Shown here piece by piece: positions 51,876 to 63,185 of a stretch of 64,000 nt of DNA (positions are counted from its first letter, which is position 1; every line of letters begins with the position of its first letter). Source of the stretch: Planctomycetales bacterium (GTDB taxonomy: Bacteria; Planctomycetota; Planctomycetia; Isosphaerales; Isosphaeraceae); the NCBI GenBank assembly GCA_027449865.1, contig DAIDKV010000205.1, positions 34,208 to 98,207 on the forward strand. The letters are read 5' to 3'. Made by a program: the position numbers and the translations under genes. The notes below the pieces were generated by a model. The model saw only the letters and a list, made by a program, of their open reading frames with translations, was not told where the DNA came from and searched no databases.

Positions 51876-54800
51876 ATGAACAACACCGATCGCGCCGCGA
51901 TGCACTTCCGCCCTAGCCGCCGAGGTCCGGCCGGCTCGCTCGCGCCCGGACTTCGATCGTCGCGGCTCCGGCCCCGCCTGGAATGGATGGAAGATCGAAC
52001 ACTCCTCTCGACGTTTCTGGTCGCGAACACCAACAACTCAGGGCCGGGATCTCTTCGCCAGGCCATCCTTGACTCGAACCAGGCGCCAGGCGGTCCCAAC
52101 ACGATCGACTTCGGCATCCAGGGGACCGGTCCGAGGTTCATTCACCTGACAAGTCCCCTGCCGGCCCCGACCGTTCCGACGATCCTCGACGGGACAACCC
52201 AGCCTGGCTATTCCGGATCGCCACTGATCTCCGTCGTCGGCGATGTCCTCTCGGCCGCCGACCCGCTCTCAGTCGGTCCGCAATTGAGTCTGAAGGGTGT
52301 CTCGGTCGGCGGAGCGACTTTCACCGGGAGCGCTCCGGTGGATAATCTCGCGATCGTCTCGGCTTCGTTTTCCGTCCCTGGGGCTCCCGAGCCCACCTAC
52401 CCGATCACAGTGAGCCTGGGCGGGACGCTCGTCGCCACGGTGACGTCCCCTGCAAACGACCCGACGATTGAGTTGCTCGACGGGAATGGAAACGTCCTGA
52501 CCCGGAGCGACGGCTCCTCGTCGGCTGGGACCATCGCCTCGATCGACACGTATCTCGCCCCAGGAACCTACTCGCTCCGCGTCTCGGATTCGGGCATAAG
52601 CGGGACATTCAGTCTCTCAGCGAGCCTGACCGCGTCCGAGCCCCCCGCGCAGCCGATTCCGGTGGGAAACGCGCCGGCCGCGATCGCAACCGGCGACTTC
52701 GCTGGCAACGGCCGGATCGATCTCGCCATCGCTAACGAGCGAAGCAATACGGTCTCGATCCTGATGGGGAACGGCGATGGCACTTTCCAACCTCCCGAGA
52801 CACTCCCTGTCGGATCAACCCCGGTGGCGATCGTCGCGGGTGATTTCTCTGGAAACGGGAAGGTCGACCTCGCGGTCGTGAACCAGGGTGATTCGAGCGT
52901 TTCGATCCTCATCGGCAACGGCAACGGCTCATTCTCGGCTGGTCCAACCTACGACCTCACTCCGACCACCAGCCTTCAACCAGCGAATCCCACTGCGATT
53001 GCCGCGGCGCCTTTTTCGGGAACGGGGGTTGTGGATCTTGCTGTCACCTGCTCTGGCCTCGACGCGGTCCTCGTCTTGATTGGGAACGGCGACGGCACCT
53101 TCCGGGCGCCGGTCTCCTACTCGCTCGGCCCGGAAAACTCCGGCGCCGACGCAATCCTCGCCAGTCATTTCGGCGGTGGGGTGGTCAGCCTGGCCGTGGT
53201 CAACGGTGGTTCCAATGACGTCTCGATCCTGCGAGGCAACGGTGACGGAACCTTCAGTGCCCCGGTCAACGACCCGGTCGGCGGCGCCCCAGTCGCGATC
53301 GCCTCGGGCGACCTCGCCGGGAACGGCCAGACGGATCTCGTTGTCGCCAACTCCAGTACGAACGATATCTCGATTCTAATGGGGAACGGCGACGGGACGT
53401 TTCAGACTGCCGTGAACCAGCCCGCCGGAATCCAGCCGCATGGCATCGCCGTCGGCCACTTTCTCGGCAACAGCTCGCTCGACCTGGCCGTCGTGAGCTT
53501 CGACGGCGACAGTATTCTGATCCTTTCGGGCAACGGCGACGGGACGTTCCTCGACGGGGCGACCTTGCCGGTTGGGAGCGAGCCCTACGGGATCGTCGCG
53601 GGCGATTTCAACCAGGACGGCCGAACCGATCTCGCGGTCCCCAACCTCGGGACCAATACGGTCTCCATTCTGCTGGGAAACGGTGCCGGCAACCTGCTCG
53701 GCCAGTCGGCGAACACGACCCGTGGTATCCTTTCGATGGCGACCGGTCTATTTAATGGCAACGGCCAGACCGACCTGGCGATCGCCGATGCCGGAACCAT
53801 GTCGATCTCCATTCTGCTCGGGAATGGCGACGGCACCTTCCAGGCCGGGACGACGATCAGCCTTGGCTTCGAGCCTTCCGCGATCCTCGCCGGTTACTTC
53901 CACGGACCAGGCCATCCCGAGGACCTGGCCGTTCTCGATACGCTCCATAATCGTGTTGCGATTCTCCAGGGCAATGGCGACGGGTCGTTCCAGCCACCCG
54001 TTGACTATCAGGTTGGCAACGACCCTGTCTCCTTCGCCTCGGGCGACCTCGCCGGCAACGGCATCATGGATATCGTGGTCGCCAACGCACTCGACAACAC
54101 GATCGAGATACTCGCAGGAAACGGCGAGGGCACCTTCCGCCCGAACGGCGTCTATCCGGTCGGGTCGATCCCTGGCGGGATCGACATCGCTGACATCAAC
54201 GGCGATGGGAAGCCCGACCTCGTGGTTGTCAACGAGGGAAGCGATTCCCTCTCGCTTTTGCTGGGGAACGGCGATGGAACCTTCCAGTCAGCCCACTCGC
54301 AGTCGCTGCATGAACCCGGCTACATAAAGTATGTCCAGCCCGAACAGGTCATCGCCCAGAACTTTGGCAACGGCCAGATCGACCTGGCGATCGTCAATTA
54401 CAATGGCACAATTTCCGTTCTGCTGGGCGACGGCCGGGGAAACTTTGCGCCCCCCGTCTATTATCCCGTTCCCTTCCGAGCCGTCTCGATGGTCGCGGGA
54501 GACTTCGTCGGCAACGGGCGGATCGACCTGGCCGTTTCCGACGACTACAACGGCGACGTCGCGATTTTTATGAGCAACGGCGACGGAACCTTCCAGCCGG
54601 CACAGATCGATCCCCTGGGTGCCATTCTCAACGCGCCAGTGACCGGTCATTTCAGGGGCGGACCGGCCGAGGCCCTCTCGATCGTCAGCGTTCAGAACGG
54701 CGCTCTCTATCTGCGCACGAGAAGCCCCGATGGAAGCTTCTCGGCTCCGATGCAGGCCGACGCTCCTCCACTGGGTAACCCCGTCGTGGCCGACTTCAAC

Positions 54801-57677
54801 GGCGACGGCGTGCCCGATGTCCTGGTGGTCGACGCGAACGGGTCGATCCTCTACCGACAGGGGCTCGCCGGCCACCCCGGCTTGTTCGTACCGCCACTGG
54901 TGATCAATGCGGGGCACCCCTCGCGCGATATCGCCTTCATTCCCCAGACGATCGAAGGTCCATTGCTGGCGAGCGTTGACGCCCTCGACAACGGGATCAC
55001 ACTCTACGCCTACCGGAACGGCGACTTCGTGACCGTCGGGAGCCTGAGCACGGGCGTCCTACCCGCCCAGGTTATCGCGGCCGACCTTGGGAACACCGGG
55101 TGGGATGACCTGATCGTCCGAAACGCCGGGGACGGAACCTTGTCCGTCTTCGTGAACGCCGGGTTCGGCGGCCAGCCAATCGGCTTCGTTGGGCCCGTGG
55201 CGAGTGTCTTTCCGAACGGTTTCGGCAACCCTTTCCCACGTTCCTTCACGATTCCCGTCGGTGTGGGGGCCTCCAGCGTCCAGGCGATCGACACAACCGG
55301 CCTCGGCCGCCTCGACCTCGTCGTTACAAACCAGCTCACGGGCGAGGTCACGGTTTTACCCAACCTGGGAAGCCTACGGTTCGGTGCCCCCGCCTCGTAC
55401 CGCGCAGGGACTGGCCTCGACGCGGTCGACCCCTCCAGTGGGCCTCAGCCTACCGGCCTCGACGTCACGGCCGGCGTCGCTGGCGGCGCACTCGTGCCCG
55501 GCGGTCCAGTCGACCTGGTCACGATCAATCCCGGGACCTCGACCATCGGCATTCTCTACGGCCTGGGTGACGGCCGGTTTGCCAACCCGTTAACAATCCA
55601 GGGCCAGAGCCCCGAGCAATTCCTCCGGATGGCCAACTTCCAGCTCAACGGCATCCCTGACCTGGCCGTCCTCACCAACACAGGGCTTGAGGTCTACCTC
55701 GGCGACGGACGCGGCCATTTCAAACGGGGTCAAACTTACCCGATCCCCCCCAGCGCCGACGGGCTAACGGTCGCCGACCTCCGAGGCAACGGCATCCCCG
55801 ACCTGGTCGTTGGTGATGCCTATGGCGATGAGCTTGTTCTTTTCGGCAACGGCGACGGGACCTTCCAGCCGTACCGCCCCGCCGACCAGGCGATCAAGCT
55901 CGCCGTGGCCGACCTCAACGGCAATGGCCAAAATGACATTATTTACGCCAATTCAACCCTTGATCGGATTTCGATCGCCTATCCGAACAGTCAGGGGACG
56001 CCCTCTCCGCTCACCCAGCAGTCCGCCGGCCTGCTCGAGCCGGGCGCCGTGGCGCTGGCCGACCTCAACGGCGACGGAATTCCCGATCTGATCGTGACCG
56101 ACAGCGGCGGCAACAACGTTCGGATCTATCCGGGGCTGGGAAATGGACAGTTCGGACCTTCGCTCAACAACGGTTATGGGTATTTTGTCGGGACAAATCC
56201 AGTCGGCATCACGGTCGCCCATCTGACCGGCTCACTTCCCGACCTAATCGTCGCCGACCAGGGATCGAACCAGGTTTCGATCTTGCTGAACACGTCGATG
56301 CCGGGCGGCCCGATCTCGTTCGACGCCTCGCAGCGGCTCAATTCGGGCGGGATCGGCCCAGTCTCCACAGTGATCACGAATGTTCCAGGGAGTCCATACC
56401 CTGACATCATGGTGACCAACAGCGGCTCGAACAATGTTGCCATGCTCCAGGGGGTTCTGCCTGGTTTCTTTACCGATCAGAATATCCGCCTTTTTTCGAC
56501 CGGTGCGAATCCGGTGAAGAGTTTTGTGGGGAAATTTGATGGGCAGCCCGACCTCGTCACGGTCAACTCGGGATCGAGCACGTTGACCGTGACCTCGGGC
56601 TTCACAAGCGCGGATCCTCTGGTGAGCACGGTCTCCTCGGGAGGCCTCGACCCAACGACGGCGTTCGCCTTTGACCCGGGGGGCGGGTACGAGGATCTGG
56701 TGGTCGGGAATAGCGCGAACGGATTGCTCTCGCTATTCGACGGGTCATTGTCGGGGCTCCAGATGGTCTCCTCGACCCAGGAGGTCTCGCTCCCCTCGCC
56801 GACGGACCTCTCGTTCGCGACCGCGACCAGCAGCTCGGTCTCTTTCTACGCGGCGACAGCGGGCGTGGAATCGGCCGACCTGGTGACACTCGACCTGAGC
56901 TTTGCAGGATCGACGACTTCCGGCCTGTCCACAGCGTCCACCGCGACCGAATCAGCCTCCGTGCAACTGGTCTCGCTCGACAACGCCTCCCTCCCTTTGA
57001 TCGCCTCGGTGCTGACGCTGACGCTCGACACCGAGGGTGGGGCGGTCGCCGCAAGCCCCGAGGAATCCGGGGCTTCGGTGGCCGCGGCAAGCCCTTCCGC
57101 CAATTCGGGCCAGGGATCTCGATCCGCACACCCGACCGACCGGAGCGGAGAGGAAACGATCAACGAGGAAATCCGCACGGGCGACGAATCGCCTCCGCCG
57201 ACCGAGTTACTCCCCTGGGAGCGTTTCCTTCTCGGAATTGATGACGCTCGCCGAGCCCTCGAGCGGCGATGGCTTTCCCATCCTGAGCAGGTTCCCTCCG
57301 AGGTTCCAGGATCGACGGCACCTGCGGCCGTTCGCGAAAAGCCCACCGACCCGCCCTCGCCGGCTCTCACGCCCGCAACCCACTCGCAAGCCTCGACAGA
57401 CCCCGTCGAGCTGGTTCCAGATCGGGCCGCACCGACAACCGCCGCCGCCATCGATGCGGCGATCGAGCGACTGGAAGCCGACCCTCAAAGCGCCCGTCCT
57501 ACGGCCGAGCGCGTGCCTTCACACCAACCGGAACGGCGAGGAGCCGCTGGATTCGTTATAGGGCTGGCAATCTCGTCGGCCGGGGCGCGATGGTCCGACG
57601 CTCGAACCCGATCGCGACGCCCGAACTCCGCCGAGTCCCTGTCCTTCTTTCCTGGGCCCCGGACTTCCAGGAAGTAG
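51876..57677 (+). CDS. Giant FG-GAP/VCBS repeat surface protein
   Basis: A 1933-residue protein. Start ATG 51876 (MNNTDRAAMH); the frame is open within the preceding gene, but that is not used. A basic N-terminus is followed by LEWMEDRTLLS (about 35-46), the planctomycete LE-x-x-LLS-type motif of large exported proteins, then VANTNNSGPGSLRQAILDSN, a polymorphic-membrane/beta-helix start. From about 265 to 1600 there are over 20 FG-GAP/VCBS blades, with many DxNGDGxPDLVV calcium loops and NGDGTFQ turns: a string of beta-propellers. The tail (about 1698-1933) has LVSLDNASLP, PWERFL (1780) and a hydrophobic stretch plus basic end, shared with the left-edge gene. Likely an adhesin or surface scaffold, cotranscribed with the kinase. 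Confidence 0.93.
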   Translation: MNNTDRAAMHFRPSRRGPAGSLAPGLRSSRLRPRLEWMEDRTLLSTFLVANTNNSGPGSLRQAILDSNQAPGGPNTIDFGIQGTGPRFIHLTSPLPAPTVPTILDGTTQPGYSGSPLISVVGDVLSAADPLSVGPQLSLKGVSVGGATFTGSAPVDNLAIVSASFSVPGAPEPTYPITVSLGGTLVATVTSPANDPTIELLDGNGNVLTRSDGSSSAGTIASIDTYLAPGTYSLRVSDSGISGTFSLSASLTASEPPAQPIPVGNAPAAIATGDFAGNGRIDLAIANERSNTVSILMGNGDGTFQPPETLPVGSTPVAIVAGDFSGNGKVDLAVVNQGDSSVSILIGNGNGSFSAGPTYDLTPTTSLQPANPTAIAAAPFSGTGVVDLAVTCSGLDAVLVLIGNGDGTFRAPVSYSLGPENSGADAILASHFGGGVVSLAVVNGGSNDVSILRGNGDGTFSAPVNDPVGGAPVAIASGDLAGNGQTDLVVANSSTNDISILMGNGDGTFQTAVNQPAGIQPHGIAVGHFLGNSSLDLAVVSFDGDSILILSGNGDGTFLDGATLPVGSEPYGIVAGDFNQDGRTDLAVPNLGTNTVSILLGNGAGNLLGQSANTTRGILSMATGLFNGNGQTDLAIADAGTMSISILLGNGDGTFQAGTTISLGFEPSAILAGYFHGPGHPEDLAVLDTLHNRVAILQGNGDGSFQPPVDYQVGNDPVSFASGDLAGNGIMDIVVANALDNTIEILAGNGEGTFRPNGVYPVGSIPGGIDIADINGDGKPDLVVVNEGSDSLSLLLGNGDGTFQSAHSQSLHEPGYIKYVQPEQVIAQNFGNGQIDLAIVNYNGTISVLLGDGRGNFAPPVYYPVPFRAVSMVAGDFVGNGRIDLAVSDDYNGDVAIFMSNGDGTFQPAQIDPLGAILNAPVTGHFRGGPAEALSIVSVQNGALYLRTRSPDGSFSAPMQADAPPLGNPVVADFNGDGVPDVLVVDANGSILYRQGLAGHPGLFVPPLVINAGHPSRDIAFIPQTIEGPLLASVDALDNGITLYAYRNGDFVTVGSLSTGVLPAQVIAADLGNTGWDDLIVRNAGDGTLSVFVNAGFGGQPIGFVGPVASVFPNGFGNPFPRSFTIPVGVGASSVQAIDTTGLGRLDLVVTNQLTGEVTVLPNLGSLRFGAPASYRAGTGLDAVDPSSGPQPTGLDVTAGVAGGALVPGGPVDLVTINPGTSTIGILYGLGDGRFANPLTIQGQSPEQFLRMANFQLNGIPDLAVLTNTGLEVYLGDGRGHFKRGQTYPIPPSADGLTVADLRGNGIPDLVVGDAYGDELVLFGNGDGTFQPYRPADQAIKLAVADLNGNGQNDIIYANSTLDRISIAYPNSQGTPSPLTQQSAGLLEPGAVALADLNGDGIPDLIVTDSGGNNVRIYPGLGNGQFGPSLNNGYGYFVGTNPVGITVAHLTGSLPDLIVADQGSNQVSILLNTSMPGGPISFDASQRLNSGGIGPVSTVITNVPGSPYPDIMVTNSGSNNVAMLQGVLPGFFTDQNIRLFSTGANPVKSFVGKFDGQPDLVTVNSGSSTLTVTSGFTSADPLVSTVSSGGLDPTTAFAFDPGGGYEDLVVGNSANGLLSLFDGSLSGLQMVSSTQEVSLPSPTDLSFATATSSSVSFYAATAGVESADLVTLDLSFAGSTTSGLSTASTATESASVQLVSLDNASLPLIASVLTLTLDTEGGAVAASPEESGASVAAASPSANSGQGSRSAHPTDRSGEETINEEIRTGDESPPPTELLPWERFLLGIDDARRALERRWLSHPEQVPSEVPGSTAPAAVREKPTDPPSPALTPATHSQASTDPVELVPDRAAPTTAAAIDAAIERLEADPQSARPTAERVPSHQPERRGAAGFVIGLAISSAGARWSDARTRSRRPNSAESLSFFPGPRTSRK

Positions 57678-57768
57678 ACCGATCGTCCTTCCCATTCAGG
57701 GCTCTGCTAGGAACAGAAGTACAGAAACCTCGGCGGGGCCTTGAGGACGACGAATCAACAAGCCCGGC

Positions 57769-59166
<1,398 letters not shown>

Positions 59167-59585
59167 TCTTTATCCTTTCATCCCCGATCGAGGATTGTCG
59201 CAACCGCGCCCCTCGAACCCCCCGGGCCGATTCCGATAGATGTCGGATCGACCTCACCCCGACGCCCCCCAGACCACGATCCGACCCAACACGGCCCCAA
59301 GCCCGCATCCGATCCCTTCCCGCTCGCCGACGCTCCCGACCGACCCCGGCCCTACATTATGACCCATGGGAAAAGGGAAGAGAGAAAGTTCTCGATAGGT
59401 CGACAGATTAAACACGAACAGGACGGATGCCTATCCGATCGGTCGAGACCGGACCGCTGGTTCGACCGCTCCATCTTCGTCTATCTCGATTCTATCTTAG
59501 AGAAGCCTGATGAACCGAGCAAGGCCGGTGACTCGTCGCATCAGGGCGACCTCGTTGCGTTATTGCGATGTCCGGACCTCAGTCT
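59167..59585. other. Gene-free region upstream of clpX
   Basis: About 420 bases between clpX and the isomerase gene (both minus-strand). It should contain the clpX promoter. I see only an A/T-richer patch near 59350-59420 and a weak 7-bp inverted repeat around 59440-59470. A plus-strand open frame at 59359-59589 has no ribosome-binding site or recognisable product and is not called. Confidence 0.4.
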
Positions 59586-60407
59586 TTAGCGAGCGTTCCA
59601 CAGGCCATGCAGGCACGCAAAACTTTGCCGGGCCGTTTCCTCGGCACCTGGGGAAAAGTCGAAAACTTCGACCGAGACCCAGCGATCGTACCCCGACTCC
59701 TTCAACGCGCCGAGGATGGGCCGAAAATCGACCTCGCCCATTCCTGGGCCGCGGAGGTTGGTGTCCTGGGCGTGAAAGTGTCCGGCGAAGGGAGCGTATC
59801 GCCGGATCAGGTCGGGGACGGTCGTTCCTGTCTCGCCACTCTGGGCCTTGACGTCCATGTGCAGCTTAAGCCGGGGATGTCCGACCTGCTCGATCAACTC
59901 CATTGCCTGGGCACATGTGTTCAGGAAATCGGTCTCACTGGGCGCCAGCGGTTCGAGGCAGAGGTCCACCTCGAATGAATCGAGCGTCGGAAGGATTCCC
60001 TGAAGAATCTCGACAGCGTAACCCGTGGCCTCCTCATACCTAATGCCCGGCAAAAGGTTGCGCTGCTTCGGCGAGCCGAGCACCATCAATGAACCGCCGA
60101 GGTATCGTGTCTTCTCTGCAAGCGCTCGTAAATAAGCAGCGGTCGCGTCGCGGACGGCCTTCTCGGGCGAGGTAAGGTAGTAACCCTCGGTATTAGCCAG
60201 AAGCCAGTGCAGGCCGATCACCTCAATACCGGCATCCCGAGCGATCTCGCTCAACTCGTAACACCGAGACTGTTTGAGATCGAAGATCGTCGAGGCGAGA
60301 GTGAACGGCGCAATCTCGATTCCGTCGTAGCCGATCTCCTTGACGGTCCGACAGACGCAGGCGAAGTCCCAGCCCTCAAACAGCTCATTGCAGATCCCGA
60401 GTTTCAT
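59586..60407 (-). CDS. Sugar phosphate isomerase/epimerase-like protein (AP2Ec TIM barrel)
   Basis: A 273-residue TIM-barrel protein of the xylose isomerase-like/AP endonuclease 2 superfamily. Motifs: MKLGICNELFEGWDFACVCRTVKEIGYDGIEIAPF, IEVIGLHWLLANTEGYYLT, LGGSLMVLGSPKQRNLLPG, LCLEPLAPSETDFLNTCAQAM (Glu ligand), LKLHMDVKAQS, FAGHFHAQDTNLRGPGMGEVDFRPIL and WVSVEVFDFSPG. These give the metal-binding Glu, Asp, His and Glu of the family. Substrate unknown. The ATG at 60407 overlaps the folD stop (ATGA), so it is coupled to folD; the longer upstream open frame is the folD shadow. Confidence 0.9.
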   Translation of the reverse strand: MKLGICNELFEGWDFACVCRTVKEIGYDGIEIAPFTLASTIFDLKQSRCYELSEIARDAGIEVIGLHWLLANTEGYYLTSPEKAVRDATAAYLRALAEKTRYLGGSLMVLGSPKQRNLLPGIRYEEATGYAVEILQGILPTLDSFEVDLCLEPLAPSETDFLNTCAQAMELIEQVGHPRLKLHMDVKAQSGETGTTVPDLIRRYAPFAGHFHAQDTNLRGPGMGEVDFRPILGALKESGYDRWVSVEVFDFSPGAEETARQSFACLHGLWNAR

Positions 60408-61279
60408 CGACCGGACTCCTGCGCGATCCGCGCGGCGTGGAGAGTGTTGCGGAGGAGCATGGCGACAGTCATCGGCCCGACGCCGCCCGGGACGGGCGTG
60501 ATCCGCGAGGCGACGGCGGCGGCCTCGTTGTAAAGCACGTCGCCGCAAAGCGTCCCGTCGTCGCGACGATGGATACCGACGTCGATCACGACGGCGCCCG
60601 GCTTGATCCAGTCGCCGCGGACCTGCTCGGGACGTCCCATCGCGACGACCAGGATATCGGCCTGGCGAGCGATCGCGGCCGGATCGGTGGTCGCGGTGTG
60701 GCAGACGGTGACGGTCGCGTCGCCGCCGGGACCTTTCTGCAACATCAGGAGGGCCATTGGCTTGCCGACGAGGTGCGAGCGACCCAGTACGACCGCGTGC
60801 GAGCCCCGGGTCTCGACCCCGGCGTGAATCAGCAGCTCCCGGATTCCGAGTGGCGTGCACGGGACGAACCGCGGCCGTCCCTGGGCCAGCCGGCCGACGT
60901 TTTCCGCATGGAGACCATCGACATCCTTCATCGGCGCGATCCGGTCGATGATGGCCCGCTCATCGATCTGCGGCGGGAGCGGCATCTGGACGAGAATTCC
61001 GTGGACGGTCGGATCGGCGTTGAGGCGGTCAATGGTCGCAAGCAGTTCGGCCTGTGCGACGGTCGGGGGAAGCCGGAGGACGTTCCCGCTCATCCCGGCT
61101 TGATTGCTGGCCTTTTCCTTGCTGCCGACGTAGACCCGGCTGGCGGGATCGTCGCCGACGAGGACCACGGTCAGACCGGGAACAATCCCGGTAGCCGCCC
61201 GGAATTCCGAGACCTCCTGAGCAACCTGCCGCCGAACCTCCTGTGCCAGTGCCTTCCCGTCAATAATCTGCGCCGACAC
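60404..61279 (-). CDS. folD: Bifunctional methylenetetrahydrofolate dehydrogenase/cyclohydrolase
   Basis: A 291-residue enzyme that interconverts 5,10-methylene-, methenyl- and 10-formyl-tetrahydrofolate with NADP. Seen: PGLTVVLVGDDPASRVYVGSKEKASNQAGM with the catalytic YVxxKxxA Tyr and Lys, VHGILVQMPLPPQIDE, PMKDVDGLHAENVGRL, FVPCTPLGIRELL, VVLGRSHLVGKPMALLML and the C-terminal TPVPGGVGPMTVAMLLRNTL. Length is normal. Start ATG 61279. It overlaps the isomerase-like gene by four bases. Together with folP it gives the window two folate enzymes in different operons. Confidence 0.97.
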   Translation of the reverse strand: MSAQIIDGKALAQEVRRQVAQEVSEFRAATGIVPGLTVVLVGDDPASRVYVGSKEKASNQAGMSGNVLRLPPTVAQAELLATIDRLNADPTVHGILVQMPLPPQIDERAIIDRIAPMKDVDGLHAENVGRLAQGRPRFVPCTPLGIRELLIHAGVETRGSHAVVLGRSHLVGKPMALLMLQKGPGGDATVTVCHTATTDPAAIARQADILVVAMGRPEQVRGDWIKPGAVVIDVGIHRRDDGTLCGDVLYNEAAAVASRITPVPGGVGPMTVAMLLRNTLHAARIAQESGR

Positions 61280-61375
61280 CGATTCCTCCCCGTCTGGGAC
61301 TCTTTCGCTAGCTTCGCTTCATCATGGCGCACACAGTCATCATGGAGAGGGCGGCAAGTCGGCCGGATTCTTCAT

Positions 61376-61408
61376 CCGTCTCTGTGCCCTCAGCGTCTCT
61401 GTGGTGAA
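61376..61408. repeat. Degenerate CTCTGTG/GCGTCTCTG intergenic repeat
   Basis: CCGTCTCTGTGCCCTCAGCG followed by TCTCTGTGGTGAA lies just past the serine-hydrolase stop. It resembles the arms of the perfect palindrome at 15011-15058 (TCTGCGTCTCTGCGTGAAA) and belongs to the same class of dispersed intergenic text, but here it forms no strong hairpin. Confidence 0.4.
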
Positions 61409-61414
61409 TTGCAT

Positions 61415-62605
61415 TTATTGTGACCCGAGCACCGAGGCGGCCTCTTCCTGGAAAGCCTGCCGGACGGCGGAACGGTCGGAATTGCCAATGTTCGACCGCT
61501 GGATCATCAAAACATAGACCCGTTTCTTGACGGGATCAATCCAGGCCTGCGTCCCGAAGGCCCCGCCGTGGCCGAAACTGCCGGGCGAGAGCATGGAGGT
61601 GATCCCCTGCGGATGCCGGACGACGCACCAGCCGAGTCCCCACCCGTTTCCGGGCGTGAAGCCCGTTTCGAGGTTGCCGGTCTGGAGGCTCGTCATCTGC
61701 TTCACCGTTTCAGGTTTCAGGTAGCGGCGTCCATCCAACTCCCCGTGGTTCAGGATCATCTGGCAGAATCGCGCGTAATCAGGAGCGGTCGAATAGAGCC
61801 CGCCGTTGGCGGCAGGGAACCGGTCGTGATGGGTCGGGTTCCGACCGGCGAGCAGATCCTCCTCGGTCGGAATCAGCTTTCCATCCTTCTTCTCGTAAGT
61901 CATCGCAACCCGCGACGCCTGCTCGTCGTTCAGGTAGAACCCGGTATCCTTCATCCCGAGCGGTCCAAACAGACGTTCTTCGAGGAACCTGTCGAGCGAG
62001 GTCCCGGAGGCAATCTCGATAATCCGTCCTGCGGTGTTGATCCCCGACTGGCAATACACCCATTTCGACCCCGGCTCGTACCGGACCGGCCGGTCGATGT
62101 AACACGGGATCGCCTCGGCGAGGACCCTGACCTTCCTGGCCTGGCCGCGTTGAAACTCCGCGAGACCCGAGGTGTGGGTGAGGAGGTGCCGGATGGTGAT
62201 CCGAGCGGGTTTGCCGTCGACCGTCTTGAGCCCGGCGAACTCGGGGATGTACTTCGAGACCAGGTCCTCAACCGAAAGCTTTCCTTCTTCCTGGAGCATC
62301 ATAATGGCGGTCGCCGTAGTCGGCTTCGTCATGGAAGCGATCCAGAAGATCGTATCAGGTCGCATTGGACGATGGTTGGCGATATTGGCAAGTCCGTTGG
62401 CTTCAAGGTGGACGATCCGGTCGGCAGTTGTCACCAACGTGACGGTGCCGGAGATCTCTTGATATCGAACCAGGGCCTCCATCCGTTCGCCGATCCGGGC
62501 GAGGACTGGGGGATTCGATGGTTCGTCGGCAGCCCGAACGGGTAAGTTCGTGAGCAGGGCCAGTGTCGCGGCGACCTGAAAGAGCGAGGAGATGGTACGA
62601 AGCAC
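61415..62605 (-). CDS. Serine hydrolase, beta-lactamase class C / esterase family
   Basis: A 396-residue exported hydrolase. Signal peptide (TISSLFQVAATLALLTNLPVRAA) from the GTG at 62605, with AAGGA about 10 bases upstream; an in-frame ATG at 62665 is the alternative. The family motifs: S-x-x-K in IASMTKPTTA, the Tyr motif WVYCQSG (usual Tyr-x-Asn becomes Tyr-Cys-Gln), and the H-G-G in GSFGHGGAFG replacing K-T-G. The region HLLTHTSGLAEFQRG and GPLGMKDTGFYL is typical. These are more often esterases or D-amino peptidases than true beta-lactamases. It stands alone on the minus strand; upstream is the broken GDSL region. Confidence 0.92.
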   Translation of the reverse strand: MLRTISSLFQVAATLALLTNLPVRAADEPSNPPVLARIGERMEALVRYQEISGTVTLVTTADRIVHLEANGLANIANHRPMRPDTIFWIASMTKPTTATAIMMLQEEGKLSVEDLVSKYIPEFAGLKTVDGKPARITIRHLLTHTSGLAEFQRGQARKVRVLAEAIPCYIDRPVRYEPGSKWVYCQSGINTAGRIIEIASGTSLDRFLEERLFGPLGMKDTGFYLNDEQASRVAMTYEKKDGKLIPTEEDLLAGRNPTHHDRFPAANGGLYSTAPDYARFCQMILNHGELDGRRYLKPETVKQMTSLQTGNLETGFTPGNGWGLGWCVVRHPQGITSMLSPGSFGHGGAFGTQAWIDPVKKRVYVLMIQRSNIGNSDRSAVRQAFQEEAASVLGSQ

Positions 62606-62825
62606 GTCGATGGTCCTTGATCCGGGCGAAATTTCCCATGGCCTACCGAGAGCATCGACTCGCATTATCAAGCCGCATGGACGCCCGGCACAAGGGAGAA
62701 GAAACTGGCAGGACAAGCATCCACCTCCGCGAGCCGTCGAGGAAAAGAGCGCTGTCCAGGCTTCGCTCCGTCCAGGGAGATCCGCGAAGAAGAGAAGCGT
62801 TTTTCGGCTTGTTCTCCGTGTTGCG

Positions 62826-63098
62826 ATGATTTTCCGCCTAGCCGCGTCTCCTGCAAGCGACCGATCGGTGGGAAGCTGGACGGCCGCGCCTGAGTTCTCC
62901 GACCAGGATAACCGTCCATTCGCTCCAAGGTTTGTCAACGCAACGCTTAGTCAGGTCGTCCGCGTTTCGATCGGCGGGAGGAAGCTACGGGTCCGCCTCT
63001 CGATTGCCGTCGGAATCAGGCCACTGATGATTCAGACGGTCCATGCGTCACCCTCGGCCGGCCTTGCGGTAATCCGTCTTGAGGGCGACTGCTCCTGA
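62826..63098 (+). pseudogene. N-terminal remnant of a GDSL/SGNH hydrolase
   Basis: Reads VGSWTAAPEFSDQDNRPFAP, then VNATLSQVVRVSIGGRKLRVRLS and AVGIRPLMI, the beta-rich N-terminal module that precedes the catalytic domain in exported SGNH esterases (usual text: WTAAP...NQTLRQIVRVSIGG..VRVRLSNAFG). After about 75 residues similarity stops, the frame ends at 63098 and no Gly-Asp-Ser block follows, so the gene lacks its catalytic domain. The start at 62826 has no convincing ribosome-binding site or signal peptide. The break is within 100 bp of the IS630 transposase, suggesting insertion-linked decay. Confidence 0.5.
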
Positions 63099-63185
63099 GA
63101 CCGTCGCCGCCTGCGAACAGATCTTTTCCCGAGCGCAAGCGAGCAGGATCAAGCTCTACGAAGCGTTGCAGAAATAACTCAAGTT

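Noticed and set aside
59359..59589. A 76-codon plus-strand frame upstream of clpX.
   Set aside because: No ribosome-binding site or family resemblance; overlaps the 3' end of the isomerase gene on the other strand.
61415..62605. Serine hydrolase as an antibiotic-resistance beta-lactamase.
   Set aside because: The Tyr motif is Tyr-Cys-Gln and the KTG box is HGG, which fits the broad esterase/peptidase group rather than a true class C beta-lactamase.
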